DNA of 64,000 nt from Rheinheimera pacifica. GTDB taxonomy: Bacteria > Pseudomonadota > Gammaproteobacteria > Enterobacterales > Alteromonadaceae. Below the pieces are notes generated by a model, which was given only the letters and a program-made list of their open reading frames with translations, made no database searches and was not told where the DNA came from. Numbering within the stretch: position 1 is the first letter of the stretch; each line of letters starts with the position of its first letter. The DNA lies in the NCBI RefSeq assembly GCF_024809855.1, contig NZ_JANUEM010000002.1:124001-188000 (forward strand). Reading direction: 5' to 3'. A program made the position numbers and the translations under genes. Below, one piece after another: positions 27,555 through 34,272 of the stretch.

Positions 27555-28288
27555 CCGTGAGTCCATTTGCGTTTTAGCAATAAGGGCATCCGCCATAACA
27601 TGCCAAAAAACAGTTTGGTGTGCATTTTGCTGATCAGCCAGTTATCTTGCAGCAGGCTAAAGTGAGAGCGGCCACCTTGCGGATAAACTACCCGGGTTGG
27701 AATAAAACGCACTTTAATGCCTTGCCAGTACAACCGCACCATAATTTCAATATCAAAGTCCATGCGCTGGCCCAGTTGCACCTGATCAATCAGCTTGATG
27801 GTAGCATTGACCGGGTACACCCGGTAGCCCAGCATGGAATCGCGGATATCACGTGACAAGGTTTCGATATTAACCCAAAAGTGTGTAATGTGGCGGCCAA
27901 TACGGCGGCTGCGGGGCATAGATTCGTCATACAAGGGGGCTCCGCTAATCAAATCATCCGGGTGTTGCGTCGCCAGTTGCCAGAAGGCCGGAATGTCGTT
28001 GACATCATGCTGGGCGTCCGCGTCTATCTGCAAAGCATGGCTGAAACTACGCGCGGCGGCCCGGCGCAGCGCCGCACTTACTGCCGCGCCTTTGCCGCCA
28101 TTCTGTGGCAGGGTAACGATATCAACCAACGCATAACAGCTGGCCAGTTGTTGCAGTGCCTGTTTAGTCTGGTTGTCGGAACCATCATCCGCAATGATAA
28201 TAGGCAGTTGATACGGCAGCAACGCCTGTACCGTGGCCGCTATAGTGTCGTGATGATTATAAATAGGGATCACAAAGCAATTATGCAT
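27551..28288 (-). CDS. GT2-family glycosyltransferase of the aryl polyene cluster
   Basis: A 245-residue family 2 glycosyltransferase: FVIPIYNHHDTIAATV near the N-terminus, nucleotide-binding IIADDGSDNQT, and a DADAQHD metal-binding motif near residue 91. Similar enzymes resemble polyprenyl-phosphate or lipid-linked sugar transferases. It would glycosylate the polyene or its lipid anchor. Start overlaps the apeI stop; stop overlaps the acyltransferase start by 4 nt. Together with 26562-27554 it corresponds to the two halves of ApeJ. Confidence 0.86.
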   Translation of the reverse strand: MHNCFVIPIYNHHDTIAATVQALLPYQLPIIIADDGSDNQTKQALQQLASCYALVDIVTLPQNGGKGAAVSAALRRAAARSFSHALQIDADAQHDVNDIPAFWQLATQHPDDLISGAPLYDESMPRSRRIGRHITHFWVNIETLSRDIRDSMLGYRVYPVNATIKLIDQVQLGQRMDFDIEIMVRLYWQGIKVRFIPTRVVYPQGGRSHFSLLQDNWLISKMHTKLFFGMLWRMPLLLKRKWTHG

Positions 28289-28637
28289 CTGGCTGCAGGC
28301 TCCATTTTAACCGACCAGAGGCTACTTTTTTTCCATCTTTAAGGTAAGTAAATAAGGTAGTGTTGCTGTTGCTGAGTTCCAGTTGTAATGTAAGAACATC
28401 CTCTGGGCGAATCATCAACTGAAACTTCAGTACTTCTACCGATATCACTTCCTGTAAACTGGCAAAATACTGTTTGCTGTAGTGTACGACCCAATGCAAC
28501 TGAGTCACGCCTGCCAGTACCGGGGCTTGCGGAAAATGACCGGCAAAATAATCAATATCGGCGCTGATATGCAGTTGCAGCTCAACATGCCGGGCGTTTT
28601 GATTTTGCAGCTGAAGCAGGGGAAATAACTTAGTCAT
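28281..28637 (-). CDS. apeI: Hotdog-fold dehydratase (ApeI-like)
   Basis: ATG at 28637 is chosen: it overlaps the ligase stop by 8 nt and gives a compact 118-residue hotdog domain, while the longer frame adds 34 unrelated residues inside the ligase gene. The active-site motif FAGHFPQAPVLAGVTQLHW is like FabZ (GHFPxxPVxPGV), with the His in place. It would partner ApeP to dehydrate 3-hydroxyacyl-ACPs. The gene overlaps both neighbours. Confidence 0.87.
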   Translation of the reverse strand: MTKLFPLLQLQNQNARHVELQLHISADIDYFAGHFPQAPVLAGVTQLHWVVHYSKQYFASLQEVISVEVLKFQLMIRPEDVLTLQLELSNSNTTLFTYLKDGKKVASGRLKWSLQPDA

Positions 28638-29991
28638 CAGTAAACAGGGCCTCCAGCAGTGGCTGCGGTAATTTGCCCTGCTGATTGTAAGGTAATGCGG
28701 GTAAATAACGAAAACGTTTTGGCAGTAACACGGGCTCAAAACGTTGCAACAGATGCTGTCTTAGCAGGTTATTCATCGCCAGCTTACCGTTATCACTTAG
28801 TATGACTGCACCATTTGCAGATAACACTACAACCAGTGCCAGTTGCACTTTGGGCGAGCTCAACATAACTGCAGCAGCCTCTGTTACCAGTTCAGAATTA
28901 CAGCAAAATTGCTCCAGCTCTGGCAGAGACAGGCGTTTTTCTGCCAGTTTAATAATACGGTCCAACCGGCCTAACAGGTGAAACTGTTGGTTTGTGATAA
29001 GCTGCACCTGGTCCTGGGTTTGGAAATAATCATTGTTATCAAGATGAGGCGACATGACCTGCAATGCCTGCTGTGCATCCGTGGCCAAGGTTACACCGGT
29101 AAACGCCTGCCAGGGTATATCGGGTAGGCGGCGTTGACGAAAAGCTATGCCACCGGTTTCGGTGCTACCAAAAACTTCTGTTGGCGCTTGCCCCAACGCT
29201 TGCTGATACAACGCCGGCACCGGTGCAGGCAAGGGGCCGCCAGAGCTGAAAATACGGCTAATTTGCTGTTGCTGCGGCGAAAGTTTAGCAATGTCATCAA
29301 AACGGGCCAGGTGCGCCGGGCTGGCTACCAGCACTACTTTATTTTGTTGCAGCAATGCCTGCCATTGTTCAAAAAAACTAAGCTGCTGGCGATATAATAG
29401 CCGGCTGCTGCACAAAGGCCACAACAAGCGGAACAGCAGGCCGTAAATATGCTGCTGAGACACTGTGGCGGCAAACAGGGTATTAGCATCCAGTGTGCTT
29501 CCAAACTGCCGCTCAAGCGTTTGTACTTCAAGCAGCAACTGACACAGCCGTTTGCTTATCAATTTTGGCTGGCCGGAGGAGCCTGAGGTGAAAAAGCTGA
29601 TACGGCATTCTTTACTAAGTGACAACTGCAATGGAGCATTTGCTTGCGCAGCACTAACAGGCGGTAGTTGTACCGGTACCTGCCAGTTACAGTGTTTCAG
29701 CACCATTTGTGTGGTGTGAGGCTGGTTGTCGGGTGCCAGCACGATATGTTTACCCTGCATAGCCAGTGCGACAAACCACAGGCTAAAATACAGGCTGTCT
29801 GGCTGATACAACAACACTGTATCGCCTGGTTGAGAGAGCGCATACTGCACTGCAGCGGGCAGCATGGTATGCCATTGCTGATAACTCAGGTAGTGGCTGT
29901 CATCTAATATTATTGCCTGTTGTGGATCAGGCCAGCTTAGCTGCCAGTGGTTAGCGAGCTGCTTTAACACGACGACGCACCAGCCATTCAA
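28630..29991 (-). CDS. apeH: Aryl/acyl-ACP ligase (AMP-binding enzyme)
   Basis: A 453-residue adenylate-forming enzyme that would activate the aryl starter acid and load it on an ACP. Motifs: P-loop-like FFTSGSSGQPKLISK (A3), VFGSTETGG (A5) and a LLGRLDRIIKLAEKRLSLPELE stretch (A7-A8 hinge) before a shortened C-terminal lid. The start is uncertain: ATG at 29991 overlaps the previous gene by 41 nt and a GTG at 29970 by 20 nt; neither has a strong ribosome site. With the ammonia-lyase downstream, its likely substrate is a cinnamate-type acid, which is inference. Confidence 0.86.
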   Translation of the reverse strand: MNGWCVVVLKQLANHWQLSWPDPQQAIILDDSHYLSYQQWHTMLPAAVQYALSQPGDTVLLYQPDSLYFSLWFVALAMQGKHIVLAPDNQPHTTQMVLKHCNWQVPVQLPPVSAAQANAPLQLSLSKECRISFFTSGSSGQPKLISKRLCQLLLEVQTLERQFGSTLDANTLFAATVSQQHIYGLLFRLLWPLCSSRLLYRQQLSFFEQWQALLQQNKVVLVASPAHLARFDDIAKLSPQQQQISRIFSSGGPLPAPVPALYQQALGQAPTEVFGSTETGGIAFRQRRLPDIPWQAFTGVTLATDAQQALQVMSPHLDNNDYFQTQDQVQLITNQQFHLLGRLDRIIKLAEKRLSLPELEQFCCNSELVTEAAAVMLSSPKVQLALVVVLSANGAVILSDNGKLAMNNLLRQHLLQRFEPVLLPKRFRYLPALPYNQQGKLPQPLLEALFTDD

Positions 29992-30505
29992 TCAGCATCA
30001 GTAAACTCATTAATACATAGGCAATAAAGCCGTTGTATAACACCCATAAGTTCCAGTTACCCCACCAGGCAGTAAAAGCTGCAACGCTGCCGTTTAAGAT
30101 AAAAAATACACACCACACCATTGTAACACTGCGGGTATAACGCACAGCTTTAGCGTCCAGTTCACCTTCCATTAAGCGGGCAAGACGCTCCACCACTGTT
30201 GGCGGATAACATAACGACCAGCCAAACAGCAGTAACATACCGGTATTGATCCATACCGGATAATACAACATAGCTTGTTCGGCTTTACCCAGCAGGCTGG
30301 CAGCCAACAGCAATACGGCACTGAGCAGAAAAAACCAGCGCTGTGAGGTATCGTTGTGGCTGGTCAGTGCTTTAGCTAGCGCCAGTAACATTATTGGAAG
30401 TACCGCCAAGGCCGGGTGCCAATTACTGACTGCCCACCAAACATAAAAAGGATACAGCAACAACGCCAGTTGTAAGCCCGCTTTTAGTGGTGTTCTGGCC
30501 TGCAT
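29951..30505 (-). CDS. COG4648-type inner membrane protein of the aryl polyene cluster
   Basis: A 184-residue protein with about five or six hydrophobic helices and short Arg-rich loops, ending RRRVKAAR (cytoplasmic). It resembles the COG4648 predicted membrane protein always found between the ACP and ligase genes in ape clusters (ApeG position). No catalytic motif is apparent. It probably forms part of the membrane-bound assembly or export machinery. The ATG overlaps the ACP stop by one base. Confidence 0.75.
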   Translation of the reverse strand: MQARTPLKAGLQLALLLYPFYVWWAVSNWHPALAVLPIMLLALAKALTSHNDTSQRWFFLLSAVLLLAASLLGKAEQAMLYYPVWINTGMLLLFGWSLCYPPTVVERLARLMEGELDAKAVRYTRSVTMVWCVFFILNGSVAAFTAWWGNWNLWVLYNGFIAYVLMSLLMLIEWLVRRRVKAAR

Positions 30506-30753
30506 CAGGCCTCGATCAGCGCGTAAACTTGATCCACCACATTGCCAACGGTACGCACCGCTTTAAAGGCGTCAGGCTCAATTTTCTTGCCCGTCAGCTC
30601 ACGCAACTTCACGACCAGATCTACTGCGTCAATACTGTCGAGATCTAAATCTTCGTAGAGGTTGGCATCCAACTGAATTTGCTCTGCGTCCAGTTCAAAC
30701 TCTTTTATCATCAGCTGTTGCAGAACGTTATATACATCTTGTTTGGTTTTCAT
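30505..30753 (-). CDS. apeF: Acyl carrier protein (second ACP)
   Basis: An 82-residue ACP. The phosphopantetheine serine is in DLDLDSIDAVDLVVKL, near residue 39. The ATG at 30753 follows a GGAG ribosome site by 8 nt; an upstream in-frame start would add 12 residues overlapping the first ACP. Acidic and helical as expected. It probably carries the growing polyene or the aryl starter; the division of labour with the first ACP is not visible in sequence. Confidence 0.92.
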   Translation of the reverse strand: MKTKQDVYNVLQQLMIKEFELDAEQIQLDANLYEDLDLDSIDAVDLVVKLRELTGKKIEPDAFKAVRTVGNVVDQVYALIEA

Positions 30754-30766
30754 GGCGAAGCTCCAT

Positions 30767-31024
30767 TTACTGCTGTTGTTGCTGCACATAAAGCGCCAGA
30801 TTATGCAGGCTGGCGAAATGCTGCTTATTTTGCTCTGAGTTAGCGTCAGGTTTTATGTTGTATTTTTTCTTTAGTGCCTGCCCCAGCTCCAGAGCATCAA
30901 TAGAGTCCAGGCCAAGACCTTCTACAAAGAGTGGCACGTGGTCATCGATATCATCCGGGGTAATATCTTCCAGTTCCAAAGTATTAATAATAAGTAGTTT
31001 TAGTTCTTGTTTTAATGTGTCCAT
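30767..31024 (-). CDS. apeE: Acyl carrier protein (first ACP)
   Basis: An 85-residue ACP with the phosphopantetheine site GLGLDSIDALELG near residue 40. It has a longer loop (KPDANSEQNKQHF) before helix IV and a Gln-rich tail ending in five Gln. It lies 1 nt from the acyltransferase stop and 13 nt before the second ACP. Tandem ACPs are characteristic of ape clusters. Confidence 0.92.
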   Translation of the reverse strand: MDTLKQELKLLIINTLELEDITPDDIDDHVPLFVEGLGLDSIDALELGQALKKKYNIKPDANSEQNKQHFASLHNLALYVQQQQQ

Positions 31025-31025
31025 C

Positions 31026-31790
31026 TTAGCTAAGTACCTGCTGATAATAAGCTTGTAAATCCCTTGTCAGCTGCCGGGCAGCCAGCGAAGGGGACGATAA
31101 AGCCCGATATTGATCAATATAAATAGGCTTTAAAAAATGAATTGCCAGTGTTGGTTTAATGCTGGGTACGTTGTACCACTGTTGCTGTTTTGTCAGTGTA
31201 CTTGGCTGACAGCAAATATGTAATGCCAGATAATCACTGCCTGACCTCAAGGCAATATTAGCGGCGCCCCGCTGAAACTGTAAAGGCTGGCCTGGTGTGC
31301 TGCGGGTACCCTCCGGGAAAATAATCAAATTATTACCCTGCTGTAATGACGTTGCACAGTCATCCAGCAACTGATCGGGATCTGAGTTGCTGATATAGCC
31401 AGTACAGCGGATCACCCCCTGAATAAAAGGATTACGAAACAGCTGTGCTTTCACCACACAGTCGGCGTTAGGTGTCATTGCTATCAAGGCGACCACATCG
31501 ATCAGGCAAGGGTGATTAGCGATAATAATTTTACCTTTGCACCTGTGCAGTTGTTCGCTGGCTGTAAAGTTAAAATTAAACACCCGAAAGCAGCGTATCA
31601 GACTTATAAAAAAGCGAAAAGTACTATGCACAGTGCGCCGAGCTACCCGTTTACGCTGCTGCTGATCAACAATAAACAGGCGCTGCAATGGAAAAATTAG
31701 CACAGACAGCAACAAAGCACCGATACCAAAACAAACAAAACATAATCCGGTCGCCAAAATGCGATAAACATGATTCAGCTTTTGCATCAT
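31026..31790 (-). CDS. Lysophospholipid/glycerol-3-phosphate-type acyltransferase (PlsC family)
   Basis: A PlsC-like acyltransferase of 254 residues from the ATG at 31790, whose first base is the last base of the apeC stop (TGATG). A longer start at 31811 is possible but overlaps apeC by 22 nt. A hydrophobic N-terminal helix precedes the catalytic HxxxxD motif in IIANHPCLIDVVALI and the substrate-binding FPEGTRSTPGQ. In ape clusters this enzyme (ApeD position) is thought to help attach the polyene to a lipid. Confidence 0.86.
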   Translation of the reverse strand: MMQKLNHVYRILATGLCFVCFGIGALLLSVLIFPLQRLFIVDQQQRKRVARRTVHSTFRFFISLIRCFRVFNFNFTASEQLHRCKGKIIIANHPCLIDVVALIAMTPNADCVVKAQLFRNPFIQGVIRCTGYISNSDPDQLLDDCATSLQQGNNLIIFPEGTRSTPGQPLQFQRGAANIALRSGSDYLALHICCQPSTLTKQQQWYNVPSIKPTLAIHFLKPIYIDQYRALSSPSLAARQLTRDLQAYYQQVLS

Positions 31791-32476
31791 CAGGCCCGCT
31801 GCCATAACCAATGGCGTTGATGCCCGGCGATACTCAGTTGTGTTGTGTTGCCTTGTAACAAGGGCAATAATTGCAGCGCCTGATCATCCGATGCATTACT
31901 GGCGGCATCAGACTGCATAGTAAATAGCAGTTTGTCGCCATCTCGCCCCAACAGCAGCGCCAGAGCTATGGGCACAGACGGATCTTTGCAGAATATTTGG
32001 TAAGGAGCCGGTACCGGTTCATCGGCATATACTACCAGTAATTGTTGTAAGTGCGGTTCGCTGCGAAAGCGTGCTGCAGCTTCTAACAACGCATAATGTA
32101 AGCTATCAGCCCCGGCGGCAATTGCGTTGCTGTCAGCATGATTCTGGCTGAAAATACTAAATTGCCCGCTAATAGCGTTATGCACCGACAGTGCAAATTG
32201 AGATGGTGAGATATCATCCTGTTCAGCCAATTGTTGTAGTAAGCCCAGCGTTTTATGCAAATCGCCATGACGCGACGCAAAAATCGTGCTGATCTGTTGT
32301 CCGGGCTCTACGTTACTTAGCGCAACGTCAAAGGCAAGTTTAGTTAACTTGCTTAAGCGGCGCCGTGTCATGGCGGGTACTGCAGTTAAAGCAGGCAAGC
32401 TGGCATCAGGTGTATCCTGTGGTGTCATTGCTGACGGTGGCATCCATACCGCCCAGGACGTTAAGAAAAGTTCCAT
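31790..32476 (-). CDS. apeC: Chain-length factor / beta-ketoacyl synthase-like N-terminal domain protein
   Basis: First gene of the aryl polyene operon; 228 residues from the ATG at 32476. It resembles the short ketosynthase-like N-terminal domain family: TIFASRHGDLHKTLGLL, SVHNAISGQFSIF and a central strand LLVVYADEPVP. The position of the ketosynthase active-site Cys is Gly/Gln instead (NAISGQFS), so it is not a condensing enzyme by itself and is expected to pair with ApeO as a chain-length factor. The ribosome site is weak. A promoter candidate lies ~50 nt upstream. Confidence 0.83.
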   Translation of the reverse strand: MELFLTSWAVWMPPSAMTPQDTPDASLPALTAVPAMTRRRLSKLTKLAFDVALSNVEPGQQISTIFASRHGDLHKTLGLLQQLAEQDDISPSQFALSVHNAISGQFSIFSQNHADSNAIAAGADSLHYALLEAAARFRSEPHLQQLLVVYADEPVPAPYQIFCKDPSVPIALALLLGRDGDKLLFTMQSDAASNASDDQALQLLPLLQGNTTQLSIAGHQRHWLWQRA

Positions 32477-32523
32477 CAAAATTTGTTACTCACTGAGCCG
32501 CAGAAAACTATTAAAAGCGGCGT

Positions 32524-32552
32524 ATCATATAAAAAAACACCCCAAGAAGTAA
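32524..32552 (-). promoter_or_regulatory. Candidate promoter of the aryl polyene operon
   Basis: On the minus strand, TTACTT (32552-32547) and TATGAT (32529-32524) are separated by 17 nt, in a ~65% AT intergenic region of 200 nt shared with the divergent PPTase gene. All 19 leftward genes downstream overlap or lie within 15 nt, so this region probably controls the whole operon. Confidence 0.5.
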
Positions 32553-32679
32553 ATAAAAGCAAAGCTGTAATCAAAAGCAGTATTGTCGTGCAGATTTAAA
32601 CATCACTGATCAGATACTGAGTTATGTTAGTTGGTAAGTTCAGGTAAATAAAAACAAACAGGAAATAGCAGCGCATTTT

Positions 32680-33255
32680 ATGATATCACTGGCATATCGG
32701 TTACAAACATTAAGCGTTGAAGACTGCCGGGTATGGTTACATGAGAATGAGTGGCAGTACAGCCTGACGCTAAGCAACAAACGTGCCCGTGAATTTTGTA
32801 ATGGCCGGGCTCTGATACGGCAGCTGTTGTTGCAACAACGTGGTGTGGTGGTGGCAGATATTCAGATTGCTCTGCCTTCAGAGCAAGCTCCGGTAATGTA
32901 TGTTAAAGGTCAAAAGGTGGCATTAAGTATTAGCCATTCACGCCAGGCAGTAGCAGTAGCATATAGCCCACAACAGCCGGTAGGGTTAGATTTGGAATAT
33001 ATAAAAGTACGTAATTTTGCGCAGTTAAGTGGCGAATTTGCTGCATTAAACACTACAACCGGCAGCACAGGCTTTTACCAAAGCTGGACCGCCGCTGAAG
33101 CTTACAGCAAGTTTAGCCAACAACCGCTGTTATCGGTGTTAGCTCATCCGCTACCGCAAAATATCCAGCTAAAGCACTTGTCATTGCCCGGTTATATGTT
33201 GTGCTTATGTTATAAAGTACCAGATGCGATGTTAAAAATTTTAACCGATATATAA
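32680..33255 (+). CDS. 4'-phosphopantetheinyl transferase (Sfp type)
   Basis: A 191-residue transferase that would convert the two ACPs to the holo form. Conserved parts: ISHSRQAVAVAY, the metal-binding VGLDLEYIKVRN and the WTAAEAYSKF motif (WxxKEAxxK variant with Ala-Ala before Glu). It is divergent from the ape operon and separated by 200 nt, a common arrangement for dedicated PPTases. Ribosome site is weak (AGGAA 15 nt upstream). Confidence 0.86.
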   Translation: MISLAYRLQTLSVEDCRVWLHENEWQYSLTLSNKRAREFCNGRALIRQLLLQQRGVVVADIQIALPSEQAPVMYVKGQKVALSISHSRQAVAVAYSPQQPVGLDLEYIKVRNFAQLSGEFAALNTTTGSTGFYQSWTAAEAYSKFSQQPLLSVLAHPLPQNIQLKHLSLPGYMLCLCYKVPDAMLKILTDI

Positions 33256-33267
33256 CTAATATTTTTA

Positions 33268-33438
33268 GTGAAAAGTAAAAAATCGCCGGAATTTGCCAGT
33301 GTTGATACTGGCTGTAGCAATATCAACTTTGACCCTAATGTATTAAGCCGTGGCTTTAGCGCCAGTGACGACTCGGTGCTAAGAATGCGCTCGCCAGCCT
33401 ATGCTATTTCATTTGGTAAACGGTTAAGTGGGCAGTAA
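33268..33438 (+). pseudogene. Short frame, probable C-terminal remnant of a larger protein
   Basis: A GTG-initiated frame of 56 residues 12 nt after the PPTase. Its composition is protein-like and its end (RSPAYAISFGKRLSGQ) resembles, from memory, the C-terminus of catalase-related heme peroxidases (NINFDPNVL followed by SDD and an RS-x-AYA-x-SF block). There is no room for the rest of such a protein, no ribosome site and no signal, so a decayed remnant is more likely than a small gene. The family guess is weak. Confidence 0.35.
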
Positions 33439-33443
33439 GGATT

Positions 33444-33686
33444 TCAGAACAAATCCAGCGACTCGCCACTTGTTGGTGAGTCTGTGTCTTTTTTCGCTTT
33501 GGCATTTAATCTTGCGCGGCGCTGCGTGAGTAGTTTTAAAATATGCGCGCGTTCGGCAACGGATTTGGCATGCCAGTTAAAGCGTTCATCGCGTGAGCGC
33601 AAACAGCCAATGCAGTAGCCTCGGCTGTTGCTTTGGCAAACACCGATACAGGGATTGGGCAGGTCAAACAGCTCTAACTGATCCAC
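33444..33686 (-). CDS. DUF1289-family Cys-rich small protein
   Basis: An 80-residue protein with the DUF1289 signature: NPCIGVCQSNSRGYCIGCLRSRDE, giving a four-Cys C-x3-C...C-x2-C motif, and a conserved W in ERFNWHAKSVAERAHIL. Family members are predicted Fe-S or zinc-binding small proteins without known function. The C-terminal tail is charged (RARLNAKAKKD). It is isolated between the PPTase region and a palindromic repeat. Confidence 0.82.
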   Translation of the reverse strand: MDQLELFDLPNPCIGVCQSNSRGYCIGCLRSRDERFNWHAKSVAERAHILKLLTQRRARLNAKAKKDTDSPTSGESLDLF

Positions 33687-33758
33687 AGGCTACCGCGCTG
33701 ATTTACGAATAACTTAAGTGTACGTTGTCGATCACTACAGGTGCAAACTATCGAACCG

Positions 33759-33913
33759 GTGTACACACACCAACACGCCGTAAATACTTCCCTGTAGGCT
33801 CGATTATAAACTTCATCCATGAAGTTTATCCTGCGGACCAGCAGAGCTGTTCAAATTCGCTCCGGGCGAATTTGTCAGCATCCTGGCCTGTAACGGTTGG
33901 TTTAGTGTAAGCC
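33759..33913. repeat. Dispersed palindromic repeat element, copy A
   Basis: Contains the core ACGCCGTAAATACTTCCCTG followed by TAGGCTC (33775-33801), shared with copy B at 38117-38211 with only two mismatches over 27 nt. The outer ends form an imperfect inverted repeat (TACACACACCAAC against GTTGGTTTAGTGTA). Two perfect internal hairpins are inserted: ATAAACTTCAT/ATGAAGTTTAT (about 33805-33828) and CAAATTCGC/GCGAATTTG (about 33852-33875). No reading frame. It fills most of the 396-nt gap before the ilv leader. Confidence 0.75.
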
Positions 33914-33975
33914 GATTCTCACTCCAGTGCTGCCGTTTCCCAACTGACTATTTTTTAGCAAAGCACAAAAATCTG

Positions 33976-34004
33976 TTGACTTCAGACTGATAGACGGCTA
34001 TTTC
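33976..34004 (+). promoter_or_regulatory. Candidate promoter of the ilv operon
   Basis: TTGACT (33976-33981) and TATTTC (33999-34004) are spaced by 17 nt, ~80 nt upstream of the leader-peptide ATG. The -10 box is poor, so the exact start is uncertain. Confidence 0.4.
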
Positions 34005-34082
34005 TAATAGCAATTAGATCTGCATAGCAGGTCAACATAACTAAAACTATTTTTAACCAAGTAAATAAGTAAGAATCAAATT

Positions 34083-34178
34083 ATGCGTTTAGCTGCTGTT
34101 CTGAACATTATTGTCCTCGTGGTCGTGGTGATTATTAATCTCCGCGGGGGGCGGTGTTTTGGAAAAAAAGTAGCGTAA
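34083..34178 (+). CDS. ilvL: ilv operon leader peptide
   Basis: A 31-codon reading frame: [20 protein letters not shown] followed by a Gly/Arg/Lys-rich tail. Fourteen of residues 3-20 are Leu, Val or Ile, including a run of four Val codons and two Ile-Ile pairs. This is the standard design of a branched-chain amino acid attenuation leader: ribosomes stall on these codons when charged tRNAs are scarce and prevent the downstream terminator from forming. It lies 95 nt upstream of ilvG and just before a terminator hairpin. Too short for usual gene callers. Confidence 0.92.
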   Translation: MRLAAVLNIIVLVVVVIINLRGGRCFGKKVA

Positions 34179-34191
34179 AAAGCGAATTCCA

Positions 34192-34227
34192 ACAAAACCC
34201 CCGCTCCGCAAGGACCGGGGGTTTTGT
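34192..34227 (+). terminator. ilv attenuator (transcription terminator hairpin)
   Basis: A 12-bp stem: ACAAAACCCCCG (34192-34203) pairs with CGGGGGTTTTGT (34216-34227), loop of 12 nt, followed by a modest T-rich stretch (CGTTT). It starts 14 nt after the leader peptide stop and ends 45 nt before ilvG, where an attenuator is expected. Confidence 0.88.
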
Positions 34228-34272
34228 CGTTTCAGGGCTTTAGAAAAGTTAATCAGGGCAAGAGGACAGAAC

